Shown here one piece after another: positions 18,774 through 27,129 of a stretch of DNA of 64,000 bases. This DNA comes from Bacillota bacterium (GTDB lineage Bacteria > Bacillota > Sulfobacillia > JAIMAT01). The position numbers were made by a program, and so were the translations under genes. Below the pieces are notes generated by a model. It was not told the origin of the DNA. It saw only the letters and a program-made list of their open reading frames with translations, and ran no database searches. The stretch spans positions 124,001-188,000 of the forward strand of contig JASBVS010000037.1 in NCBI GenBank assembly GCA_029960955.1, written 5' to 3'. The number at the start of each line of letters is the position of its first letter. Positions within the stretch are counted from its first letter, which is position 1.

Positions 18774-19742
18774 TCATGCCACGCCCACGCCGACAGGCCG
18801 CCGCCTCCTCCCGCCGGAGAGCGTCACCAGGGCCACCATGGCCATCACCCCGGCGGCGCCCAGCTGCTGGAGCGGGCTGAGACGGACGCCGAGCCAGAGG
18901 CCGGCGGCGAGGGCGGCGGCGAGAGGCTCCACCGAGGCGACGAGGCTCGTCTCCGCGGGCAGCAGGCGCCGGAGCGAACCCGTGTAGAGGGTGAAGGGCA
19001 CCAGCGTGCCGCCGACGGCGACGAAGGCGAGGAAGCCGCCCATGCCCCAGCCGGCGCCAGGTACGGAGGAGGCATGCCAAGCGGTGCCGGCCGGGAGCAC
19101 CCACGGGGCGAGGGCGACCGCTCCCACCACCATCGCCCAGCCGGTGACCAGGGGCGCCCCGTAGCGGGCCAGGAGCGGCGCGGGGTAGACGGTGTAGAAG
19201 GCGAGCGCCGCGGCGGAGAGGAGCCCCCAGGCGAGCGCGGCCGGCGAGAGGGCCAGCGCGCCTCCTCCGCCGGTCGCCAGGAGGAAGGTTCCCCCCACCC
19301 CCAGCGCCAGCGCGGTCAGCGAGCGAGGCGAGGGCAGGCGTCGCTCGGTCCACGCCTGCCAGACGGAGACCATCCCCGGCGCCAGGTACTGGAGGAAGGT
19401 GGCGGTAGCCGCGTTGCCGGCGTCGATGGCGGCCAGGTAGGTGCCCTGCACGACGACGAAGCCGAGGAGGGCGAAGACCACCAGGCGCCACCGGTCCCGG
19501 CGCTCCCGCCACGGCGCGAGGAGCAGCGCGGCCACCGCCGGGCGCGACGGGCGCGACCGGCCCAGCGCGCCCGCGGCCACCGCGGCCAGGAGAAGCGGCC
19601 CCGCCGTGGCCATGCGGAAGGCGACCAGCCAGGCGGGGCCGAGGCCGCCCTTCTGCATCAGCAGCTGGGCGACGGTGCCCGAGAGGCCCCAGAGCACCCC
19701 CGCCCCCAGGGCCATGGAGAGGCCGGCCGCGCGCCCGTTCAC
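18774..19742 (-). CDS. EamA/DMT-family transporter
   Basis: The 322-residue product has about ten hydrophobic helices in two EamA repeats. The first begins MALGAGVLWGLSGTVAQLLM, and the second contains FTLYTGSLRRLLPAETSLVASVEPL, the typical family ending. Such proteins export amino acids or other metabolites; the substrate is not evident. The GTG at 19742 overlaps the stop of the oxidoreductase gene upstream (GTGA), so the two are translationally coupled. An ATG at 19715 is an alternative start. A basic cytoplasmic stretch (RSRPSR... PWRERRDRW) splits the first repeat. Confidence 0.85.
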   Translation of the reverse strand: MNGRAAGLSMALGAGVLWGLSGTVAQLLMQKGGLGPAWLVAFRMATAGPLLLAAVAAGALGRSRPSRPAVAALLLAPWRERRDRWRLVVFALLGFVVVQGTYLAAIDAGNAATATFLQYLAPGMVSVWQAWTERRLPSPRSLTALALGVGGTFLLATGGGGALALSPAALAWGLLSAAALAFYTVYPAPLLARYGAPLVTGWAMVVGAVALAPWVLPAGTAWHASSVPGAGWGMGGFLAFVAVGGTLVPFTLYTGSLRRLLPAETSLVASVEPLAAALAAGLWLGVRLSPLQQLGAAGVMAMVALVTLSGGRRRRPVGVGVA

Positions 19743-20995
19743 CCGTCGATCCCCGCCGCCCGCCAGGCCCGGTCGAGCAGCTCCTCGACGGCCAGCCCCG
19801 CCTCCAGGCCGGCGGCGGCCTGCGCGGATTCCGGCAGCGGCCCGGCGCCGCGGCTCGCCTCGAGCCAGAAGACCAGCGAGGCCAGGTGCGTGTCGGCCAT
19901 GCGGCCGAGGCTCCGCGCCGCGGGCGGCAGGAGCGCCTCCACCCGCCGGTACCAGCGCAGCGCCTCCCCGCCGGCGCCGGCCGCGGCGCCTTCCTCGGCC
20001 AGCGCCGCCACGTCGGCGGCCGTTCCGCGGGCGTGGAGGCGACGCTCGCGCAGCCGGAGGTCGAGGCGACCGGCCTCGACGTCGACGCGGGCCGAGCCGC
20101 GGCTCCCGTAGACCTCGACCCGGGTGCCCTCGCCGCCGTCGGCCACCCGCGAGACCTCGACGCTCCCCTCGGCGCCTCCGGCCAGCGTCAACGCCACCTC
20201 CGCCCAGTCGTCGACGCGGTGGCCCGAGCTGCCCAGCAGGCCGCCCGCCCGGGAGACGGCGAAGGTCCGGAGGCGGGCACGCACCCCGCTCACGCGGCCC
20301 GCCTCGCCCAGCGGGCCGAAGAGGTAGCCGACCAGGTCGAGGAGATGCGAACCCAGGTCGACCAGCGCGCCGCCCCGGGCGAGCTCGGGGTCGAACTTCC
20401 AGCTGCGCGGCCGCCGGGGGTCGAGGTAGCCGCCGTGGAACATGCGGAGGCGGAAGTGGAGCGGCTCGCCGAGCAGCCCCTCGGCCAGGAAGGCGCGCAG
20501 CAGCGCCAGGTTCCGGTCGAAGCGGAGGTTGTAGGCCAGGCCGAAGGGCTTCGTCGCCCGGCCCGCCGCCGCCCGCGCGCGCTCGGCCAGCGCCCGCGCC
20601 TCGCCCAGATCGCCCGTCAGCGGCTTCTCGCAGTAGACGGCCAGCCCCGCCTCCAGCGCCGCACCCGCCGCCGCCGCGTGGAGCCCGTTGGGCAGGCAGA
20701 CGTCGAGGAAGTCGACCCGCCCCGCCAGCGCCCGCACCGCCTCCGCCACCTCGCGCGCTCCCCGCGGCTCCTCCACCACCTGCACCCGGGCGAAGCCCAG
20801 CGCCTCCGCCTCGGCCGCGTGGCCGGCGCCGACCACGGCCGCGGCCGGCTCGACCGGACCGGGTGCGCCGCCCGGGACGAGCAGCGGAGCCGCTCCGAGG
20901 GCGGCCAGGTGCGTGCGGGCGACGCCGCCCAGGCCCGCGACGGCGTAACGGAGCGGGCGCGATCCGCCCGTTCCCCGCTCCCCCTCCGCCCCCAC
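19739..20995 (-). CDS. Gfo/Idh/MocA-family NAD(P)-dependent oxidoreductase
   Basis: The 418-residue product has an N-terminal Rossmann fold (YAVAGLGGVARTHLAAL) and the family signature VYCEKPLTGD. The C-terminal domain carries GALVDLGSHLLDL with the usual catalytic His. Family members oxidise or reduce sugars, inositols and related compounds; the substrate here is unknown. The GTG at 20995 is 7-8 bases after GGGAGG. It is the first gene of a minus-strand chain continuing into the EamA gene and polX, and it is divergent from the acylase gene. Confidence 0.85.
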   Translation of the reverse strand: MGAEGERGTGGSRPLRYAVAGLGGVARTHLAALGAAPLLVPGGAPGPVEPAAAVVGAGHAAEAEALGFARVQVVEEPRGAREVAEAVRALAGRVDFLDVCLPNGLHAAAAGAALEAGLAVYCEKPLTGDLGEARALAERARAAAGRATKPFGLAYNLRFDRNLALLRAFLAEGLLGEPLHFRLRMFHGGYLDPRRPRSWKFDPELARGGALVDLGSHLLDLVGYLFGPLGEAGRVSGVRARLRTFAVSRAGGLLGSSGHRVDDWAEVALTLAGGAEGSVEVSRVADGGEGTRVEVYGSRGSARVDVEAGRLDLRLRERRLHARGTAADVAALAEEGAAAGAGGEALRWYRRVEALLPPAARSLGRMADTHLASLVFWLEASRGAGPLPESAQAAAGLEAGLAVEELLDRAWRAAGIDG

Positions 20996-21154
20996 CGCCT
21001 TCCCTCCCGGGGAGGCGATTCCGCGCGGGGAGGCGGCTTCCTTCCGAAGCGGGAGGCGGCCGCCCTCCTCTCTCCCTCGCCCGGGGGGAGGCAGGCGCCG
21101 GAAACGACCAGGGGCTCTGCCGTCGACGGAGAATGGCTTCCGGGGAGGGAGAAG

Positions 21155-23860
21155 ATGGCACGTCCCCTCGGGCGCGCGCTGGGCGCGGCCTTCCTGGCGC
21201 TGGCACTCCTCGCCGCCCTGCTTCTGCCGCTGGGGCCCCTGCCGCCGCTGGGGCCGACCTTCAACCCGACCCGGGGCGTGCTCGCCCAGGCGTGGCAGCC
21301 CGTGCCCGGGCGTCTTCAGCTCCCCGGCCTCCGCCGGCCGGTTGTGGTCGACTTCGACCGCTGGGGCGTCCCCCACGTCTTCGCCCAGAACGACCACGAC
21401 CTCTTCATGGCCCAGGGCTACCTGACCGCGCGCGAGCGGCTCCTGGAAATGGAGCTGATCCGGCGGCAGAGCGAAGGCCGCCTGGCCGAGATCCTGGGAC
21501 CGGCCGCGCTGCCCAGCGACGAGCTCCAGCTCGCCCTGGGGCTCTGGCGGACGGCGCAGGCCTCGGCCCGGCGGATCGCCCGGCAGGAGCCGGGCATCTA
21601 CGGCGAGCTGCAGGCCTACGCCGACGGCGTCAACGCCTGGATCCGCCAGGCGTCGGGGAACGGCCGGCTGCCCGCGCTCTTCCGCCTTCTCGGCTTCCGG
21701 CCCGCAGCCTGGACCGTGGCCGACAGCCTGGTGGTCCAGGCGTTCATGGCCGAGGACCTCGCCTTCAGCACCGCCCCGCTCGACCGCGCGGTGATCACGG
21801 CGAAGCTCGGGCCGGCCCGGGCCGGTTCGCTCTTCCGCACGGTGGCGCTCAACCCCCAGTTCCCCTACGACCCCGGGCCATACCCGCCGGCGGAGCCGCC
21901 CGACCGGGCGGCGCTCGCCAGGGCGCTCCTGCCCTTCGCCCCGGGAGCCGGCGTGGGCGGCCTGAGCGCGCTGGCGCCGGCAGGAAGTCCGGAGGCGGGG
22001 GCGGGGCCCGGGGCGGCCTTGCCCGACCGGGTGGCGGCCTCGCTCTGGCTCGGGGTCGGACAGGCGGTCAAGGCGGCGCTGGCGGCCGGACCGATGAGCG
22101 GGGCCGTCGCGGCCGGACTCTCCAACAGCAACAACTGGGTGGTCGACGGCACGCTGACCGCGAGCGGGAAGCCGCTTCTGGCGGGCGATCCCCACCTGGC
22201 GTTGACGCTTCCTTCGATCTGGTACGAGGTCCAGCTGGAGGCGCCCGACCTGCACGTCTACGGGGTCAGCATCCCGGGCACGCCGGGCGTGGTGATCGGG
22301 CACAACCGGGACGTCGCCTGGAGCCTCACCAACGTGCAGAACCAGCAGAGCTTCTACTACCTGGAGAGGACCGACCCGGCCCACCCGGACGCCTACCTGC
22401 ACGGCGGCCGCTGGCTCCGCTTCTCCGACTACACGGTGGAGATCCCGGTCAAGGGGGGCGCGCCCCGGCGCCTCTCGCTCCGCTGGACCGTCCATGGACC
22501 GGTGCTGCCGGCGGGGCTGCCGGGCTTCCCGCCCCTGCCCGGGAAGGTGGTCAGCCTGGCCTGGACGGGCGACCTCTTCTCCGACGACTTCGCCGCCCTG
22601 GACGGGCTGATGCGGGCGCGGAACGCCGCCGACGTGCGCGGGGCGCTCCGCCTCTGGGGGAGCCCCACCCAGAACTTCGCCTACGCCACCACCCAAGGCG
22701 ACATCGGCATCGTCTCGGCCGGCTACTACCCCCTGGTGGGCGCAGGCCAACCCTGGCTCCCGCTGGACGGCGCGGACCCGGCCCAGGACTGGCAGGGTCT
22801 CATCCCTTACGACCGCGTGCCGCAGGCGGCCGACCCGCCAGGCCACTTCCTCTTCACCTCCAACCAGCGGGAGGTGGGCGCCGGCTACCCGTACTACATC
22901 GGCACCGCCGACGACGGCTTCGACGCGGGCTACCGCGCGGCCACCGTGCAGGCTTGGCTCGCCGATCCCGCACACCGGCCGCTGACCCTCCAGCGCATGG
23001 CGGAGCTGCAGTCCTCCCAGCTGGACGGGCTGGCCCTGCGCATGGTGCCGGTGCTGGTGGCGGCGGTGCGCTCGGACCCGGGCGCCTCGCCGGCGCTCCG
23101 CCAGGCCGCCGACCTGCTGGCGGCCTGGGACGGGACAATGGCGGCCGGGGAGGCGGCGCCGGCCATCTGGTGGAGCTGGCTGCGCCACTACGTGCAGGAC
23201 ACCTACGGACCCTGGTGGCAGGCCTCGGGGCTGGAGCGGCTGCCCGGCTTCTCCCTGAAGGACTTCCAGCCGGCCCAGAGCGGCTGGAAGGCCGTCCTGC
23301 TGGAGAACCTGGAGGTGATGACCACGGCGCCGGTCGGCTCGGCCGCCTACCGGGCCGCCGCCTATCCGGGCGGCTCGGACCGCTCCTGGTTCTTCGATCC
23401 GGTCCAGCAGACCGACCGCAGCCGCCAGGAAGTGATGCTCCAGGCGCTGGGCGAGGCGCTGGCGGAGCTCCGCGCCCGGCTGGGCGACGACCCCGCCCGC
23501 TGGCGCTGGGGCGACCTGCACCAGCGGCTCATCCCCTCGCTCACCCAGCGTGCCGCCCTGGGTCGCGGCCCCTTCGCCACGGGCGGCGACGCCTTCACGG
23601 TCGACGTCTCGGGGGGCGAGCCCTCCACCCACGGTCCCAGCTGGCGCATGATCGCCGACCTCTCCGACCTCGGCCGCTCCTGGGGCGTCTTCCCCGGCGG
23701 CGAGTCGGGCGACCCGACGAGCCCCCATTACGCCGACCAGCTGCCGCTCTGGCGCGAAGACCGCTACAAGGAGCTCCTCTTCCCGGGCCAGCCGATGCCG
23801 GAGGCGGGCGCCTGGGCGGTCCGCGTGGCGACGCTCGAGCCCCGAGGAGGTGGACGCTGA
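21155..23860 (+). CDS. Penicillin acylase-family Ntn hydrolase
   Basis: The 901-residue precursor is exported (LGAAFLALALLAALLLPLG signal or anchor) and should self-cleave into alpha and beta chains. The alpha part has RRPVVVDFDRWGVPHVFAQNDHDLFMAQGYLTARERLLEMEL. The beta-chain nucleophile is most likely Ser325 in SNSNNWVVDG, followed by GKPLLAGDPHL, SIPGTPGVVIGHNRDVAWSLTN, and the later Asn in PTQNFAYATTQGDIG. Family members cleave amides such as penicillins, acyl-homoserine lactones or acyl-peptides; the substrate cannot be told. The ATG at 21155 follows GGGGAGG. Its stop overlaps the start of a membrane-protein gene (TGATG). Confidence 0.92.
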   Translation: MARPLGRALGAAFLALALLAALLLPLGPLPPLGPTFNPTRGVLAQAWQPVPGRLQLPGLRRPVVVDFDRWGVPHVFAQNDHDLFMAQGYLTARERLLEMELIRRQSEGRLAEILGPAALPSDELQLALGLWRTAQASARRIARQEPGIYGELQAYADGVNAWIRQASGNGRLPALFRLLGFRPAAWTVADSLVVQAFMAEDLAFSTAPLDRAVITAKLGPARAGSLFRTVALNPQFPYDPGPYPPAEPPDRAALARALLPFAPGAGVGGLSALAPAGSPEAGAGPGAALPDRVAASLWLGVGQAVKAALAAGPMSGAVAAGLSNSNNWVVDGTLTASGKPLLAGDPHLALTLPSIWYEVQLEAPDLHVYGVSIPGTPGVVIGHNRDVAWSLTNVQNQQSFYYLERTDPAHPDAYLHGGRWLRFSDYTVEIPVKGGAPRRLSLRWTVHGPVLPAGLPGFPPLPGKVVSLAWTGDLFSDDFAALDGLMRARNAADVRGALRLWGSPTQNFAYATTQGDIGIVSAGYYPLVGAGQPWLPLDGADPAQDWQGLIPYDRVPQAADPPGHFLFTSNQREVGAGYPYYIGTADDGFDAGYRAATVQAWLADPAHRPLTLQRMAELQSSQLDGLALRMVPVLVAAVRSDPGASPALRQAADLLAAWDGTMAAGEAAPAIWWSWLRHYVQDTYGPWWQASGLERLPGFSLKDFQPAQSGWKAVLLENLEVMTTAPVGSAAYRAAAYPGGSDRSWFFDPVQQTDRSRQEVMLQALGEALAELRARLGDDPARWRWGDLHQRLIPSLTQRAALGRGPFATGGDAFTVDVSGGEPSTHGPSWRMIADLSDLGRSWGVFPGGESGDPTSPHYADQLPLWREDRYKELLFPGQPMPEAGAWAVRVATLEPRGGGR

Positions 23861-24345
23861 TGACGACCCCGGACTCCCCGCCCGCGCGGAGCCCGGAGGC
23901 GGGAGCCTCCCGCCTCGCCGGGGCGCTGCGCCTGGCCGCCGGCGGCCTTCTCACCGCGCTTCTCGCCGCCGCCGGCCTGGCGGCCGGCCTCTGGTGGCTC
24001 GGGATCCCGGCGGCGGCGCTCCTGGCCTGGTGGCTGGAACCCCAGGGCCGGCGCGGCTGGGTCGCCTTCGCGGCCGTCCTGGCCGCCTGGCTCGCCTTCG
24101 ACCTGCGGGCGTTCCTGGACGGGGGCGCCTGGGCGCAGAGCCGCGCCGTGATGGCGCTGGCCGGCCTGCCGGCGGCGGCGGCCGTCGCCTTCTGGCTCCT
24201 GCCCGCCCTCCTGGCGGCGGCTTCGGCCGGCCTGGCGGCCGTCGCCGGCGCCGAGCTGCGGGAGTGGCAGCGCCAGCGCGCGGCGGCCGGAGTCCCGGGT
24301 TCCCGGGCGCTCGCGCCGGGGACCGGCGAGGAGCCGCCCCGCTGA
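23860..24345 (+). CDS. Small membrane protein of unknown function, coupled to the acylase gene
   Basis: The 161-residue product has about four hydrophobic stretches (ALRLAAGGLLTALLAAAGLAAGLWWLGIPAAALLAWWL; VAFAAVLAAWLAF; AVMALAGLPAAAAVAFWLLPALLAAASAGLAAVAGA). Its tails are polar. The ATG overlaps the acylase stop codon and GAGGAGG lies 9 bases upstream, so the two genes form an operon. I recognise no family. Confidence 0.75.
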   Translation: MTTPDSPPARSPEAGASRLAGALRLAAGGLLTALLAAAGLAAGLWWLGIPAAALLAWWLEPQGRRGWVAFAAVLAAWLAFDLRAFLDGGAWAQSRAVMALAGLPAAAAVAFWLLPALLAAASAGLAAVAGAELREWQRQRAAAGVPGSRALAPGTGEEPPR

Positions 24346-24478
24346 ACCGCCCGCAGCCCGCCGTCGCCAGGTGGCCGGCCGCTTCTGCCGTATCCTTAGT
24401 GGGCGAGGGCCCAAGCGGGAGGCGGGCCGGGCCGGCTCCGCCCCCCCGCGCGGCCCGGGAAAGGAGCGATGAGTCGGC

Positions 24479-26725
24479 GTGTCCTCCGCAGAGCCCTCCT
24501 TCCAGGTGATCGGGCGTTCGCAGCCGCGGCTCGACGGGCCGGAGAAGCTCCGCGGCTCCGCCCGTTACGTGGCCGACCTGCACCCTGCCGGCCTGCTCCA
24601 CGCGCGCCTGGTGCTCAGCCCCCACGCCCACGCCCGCGTCCGGCGCATCGACACCTCCGGCGCCGTGCGAGCGCCCGGGGTCGTGGCCGTCCTGACCGCC
24701 GCCGACCTCGAGCCGACCGGCCTTCTCGCGGAGGGAGAGGTCTTCTACGCGGGCCACCCCGTCGCCGTGGTGGTGGCGGAGAGCGAGGCGCTGGCCGAGG
24801 ACGCCGCCGAGCTGGTCGAGGTGGCGTACGAGCCGCTCCCCGCCGTTCTCGACCCCGAGGAAGCGATGCGTCCCGGCGCTCCCCTGGTGCGCGAGCTGCC
24901 CGAGGAGCACGCCTCCCAGGCGATGGCGGCGCACGGGGCCGCCGCCGGCGGCGCCCGCGACGAGCCGCGGCCGCGGAACGCCAGCGACGTGGTCCGCTTC
25001 CGCCGGGGCGACGTCGAGGCCGGCTTCGCCCAGGCCGACGCGGTGATCGAGGCCACCTACCGCGCCGCCGCCGTCCACCAGGGCCACATCGAGACCCACG
25101 GCGTCGTGGCCGAGGCGGCTCCGGACGGCTCCCTCACCATCTGGACCTCCACCCAGGGCTCCTTCGACACCCGCCAGGGGACGGCCGGCACGCTGGGACT
25201 GGAGGAGCACCGCATCCGCGTGGTGCCCATGACCGTCGGCGGCGCCTTCGGCGGCAAGTTCCTGCTGCTCGAGCCGCTGGCGGCCGCGGTGGCGCGCCGC
25301 CTGGGTCGCCCCGTCCGGCTGGTCCTCGACCGGGTGCAGGACTTCCTGGTCAGCCGCCCCTCCCCTGCCGCCGTCATCCACCTCAAGATGGGCGCCCGCC
25401 GCGACGGCAGCCTGACGGCGCTCCAGGCCCGGCTCGTCTTCGACAGCGGCGCCGAACCCGGGTCGCCGGTCGGCATCGCCGCGCTCCTGCTGGGCGGCAC
25501 CTATCGCGTGGCCAACCTGGACATCGCCGGCTACGAGGTGCTGACCCACAAGAGCCCGGCGGGCGCCTACCGCGGTCCGGGCGCACCGCAGGCCTACTTC
25601 GCGCTGGAGTCGCACATGGACCGCCTGGCCCGCCGGCTCGAGCTCGACCCGCTGGACTTCCGGCTCCGGAACGCCGTCCGCGAGGGCGACCCCCGCCCCG
25701 ACGGGCGACCCTGGCCGCGCCTGGGCCTGGTGGAGTGCCTGGAGCGCCTGCGCGACCACCCGCTCTGGAAGGAGCGGCCGGCCGGGCCCGACGAGGGCTG
25801 GGGCATGGCGGTGGGCGGCTGGCCGGGCGGTCTCGAGCCGGCCGCGGCCGGCTGTCGCCTCGATCCGGACGGGACGCTCACCGTCCAGGTGGGCGCCGTC
25901 GACATCACCGGTTCCGCCACCTCCCTGGCGATGATCGCGGCGGAGGTCTTCGGCCTCGCGCCCGACCGGGTGCGCGTGGTCAACCGCGACACCGACAGTT
26001 CCCCCTTCGGCGGCTCGGCGGGAGGAAGCAAGACCGTCTACACGGTCGGTCCCGCGGTTCAGCGGGCGGCGGAGGACGCCCGCCGGCAGGTTCTGGAACT
26101 GGCGGCCGAGAGGCTGGAGGCGGCTCCGGAGGACCTGGAGCTGCGCGACGGCCGCGTCTCGGTCAGGGGGGTGCCCTCCCGCTCCGTCACGCTGGCCGAG
26201 CTCGCACGGCTCTCGACGCGCTTCGGCAGCCGCTACGCGCCCATCCACGGCCACGGCCGGGTGGCCCAGCGCTCCTCCTCCCCGGGTTTCGCCGTCCACC
26301 TGGCCCGCGTCCGGGTCGACCGCGAGACCGGCGAGGTGCGCGTCACCGGCTTCCTGGCCGTGCAGGACGTGGGCCGGGCGATCAACCCCGCCGAGGTGGC
26401 CGGGCAGATCCGCGGCGGCGTGGCGCAGGGGATCGGCCGGACGCTCCTGGAGCAGCTGGTCTGGGACGACGCCGGGCAGCTGCTCGACGCCAACCTGGCC
26501 GACTACCGCCTGCCCACCGGCGACGACGTGCCGCGTATCGAAGCCGAGCTGGTCGAGGTGCCGGCCCCGGACGGCCCCTTCGGCGCCAAGGGCGTCGGCG
26601 AACCGCCCGCCATCCCCGTGGCGGCCGCCCTCGCCAACGCCGTCGAGGCGGCGGTGGGCGTCCGCCTGAACGAGATCCCCTTCCGCCCGGAGGCTTTGCT
26701 GGAGGCGATGAAGCGGGCGGGGTGA
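24479..26725 (+). CDS. Molybdenum hydroxylase large subunit (xanthine dehydrogenase / aldehyde oxidase / CoxL-type)
   Basis: The 748-residue product binds the molybdopterin cofactor. It has GGAFGGK, AYRGPGAPQAYFALESHMDRLA, GGSAGGSKTVYTVG, QDVGRAINPAEVAGQIRGGVAQGIG and the active-site Glu in FGAKGVGEPP. The AYRG form groups it with xanthine/aldehyde-type enzymes rather than form-I CO dehydrogenase (AYRCSFR). No Fe-S or FAD subunit genes are adjacent, which is unusual. The GTG at 24479 lies 12 bases after AAAGGAG, while an out-of-frame ATG at 24469 has ideal spacing, so the true start deserves care. A likely maturation operon lies just downstream on the opposite strand. Confidence 0.9.
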   Translation: MSSAEPSFQVIGRSQPRLDGPEKLRGSARYVADLHPAGLLHARLVLSPHAHARVRRIDTSGAVRAPGVVAVLTAADLEPTGLLAEGEVFYAGHPVAVVVAESEALAEDAAELVEVAYEPLPAVLDPEEAMRPGAPLVRELPEEHASQAMAAHGAAAGGARDEPRPRNASDVVRFRRGDVEAGFAQADAVIEATYRAAAVHQGHIETHGVVAEAAPDGSLTIWTSTQGSFDTRQGTAGTLGLEEHRIRVVPMTVGGAFGGKFLLLEPLAAAVARRLGRPVRLVLDRVQDFLVSRPSPAAVIHLKMGARRDGSLTALQARLVFDSGAEPGSPVGIAALLLGGTYRVANLDIAGYEVLTHKSPAGAYRGPGAPQAYFALESHMDRLARRLELDPLDFRLRNAVREGDPRPDGRPWPRLGLVECLERLRDHPLWKERPAGPDEGWGMAVGGWPGGLEPAAAGCRLDPDGTLTVQVGAVDITGSATSLAMIAAEVFGLAPDRVRVVNRDTDSSPFGGSAGGSKTVYTVGPAVQRAAEDARRQVLELAAERLEAAPEDLELRDGRVSVRGVPSRSVTLAELARLSTRFGSRYAPIHGHGRVAQRSSSPGFAVHLARVRVDRETGEVRVTGFLAVQDVGRAINPAEVAGQIRGGVAQGIGRTLLEQLVWDDAGQLLDANLADYRLPTGDDVPRIEAELVEVPAPDGPFGAKGVGEPPAIPVAAALANAVEAAVGVRLNEIPFRPEALLEAMKRAG

Positions 26726-26797
26726 ACCCTTCGGACGCGGAGGGCGACGCGGACGACGACGCGAAGGACCTGGAGGAGCGAAGGGGAGGAAAAAGAG

Positions 26798-26830
26798 CGG
26801 GCGCGGTGCCTCGGCATCGCGCCCGTCTTT
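26798..26830. terminator. Intrinsic terminator downstream of the molybdenum hydroxylase gene
   Basis: A 13-base-pair stem (26798-26810 with 26813-26825, one G-T pair) is followed by TCTTT on the plus strand. On the minus strand it is followed by CTCTTTTTCC. It can thus stop the hydroxylase transcript, and also any transcript entering from the lpd side, where the T-run is better. Confidence 0.75.
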
Positions 26831-27129
26831 GGAGCAGGCCTCGGGAGGTAGACCTGCTCCGCCCCCCGAAGGGCTTTCGTCGGAACCGGGTGCAGCGCGA
26901 ATCGGGCAACCGCCCCGGTTCCTCGAGAACGCCCGCCGACCCGGGAAACGTCCCCGCGCTCCTTAGGGCTCCCCGATCGGCGGTTGCACCTTCAGGGTAG
27001 CCGGACCGGCAGTGGCGAACATCGGCTCGCCGCCCGAAAATGGGGAACCCGCGCCTTGGGTCGTCGCCCTAGCCCCGGGCGGGCCACCCCTTCCGGAAGC
27101 GGCCGGCCGCCGGCCCCGCGCCCGGCCCG
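26831..27129. other. Gene-free, highly self-complementary intergenic segment
   Basis: No coding signal is visible on either strand between the terminator and the lpd stop codon. The segment holds stacked inverted repeats. One stem is GGAGCAGG / CCTGCTCC (26831-26838 with 26853-26860). Another is GGAACCGGG with CCCGGTTCC (around 26882-26890 and 26914-26922), enclosed by GTCGG / CCGAC. Together with the minus-strand T-run terminator at its end it could be a long 3' untranslated region of the lpd operon or an unrecognised structured RNA. I found no match to riboswitches, 6S RNA, tmRNA or SRP RNA. Confidence 0.4.

Noticed and set aside
23951-26299. 782-codon minus-strand frame opposite the molybdenum hydroxylase
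   Set aside because: Shadow frame; the plus-strand hydroxylase motifs are complete.
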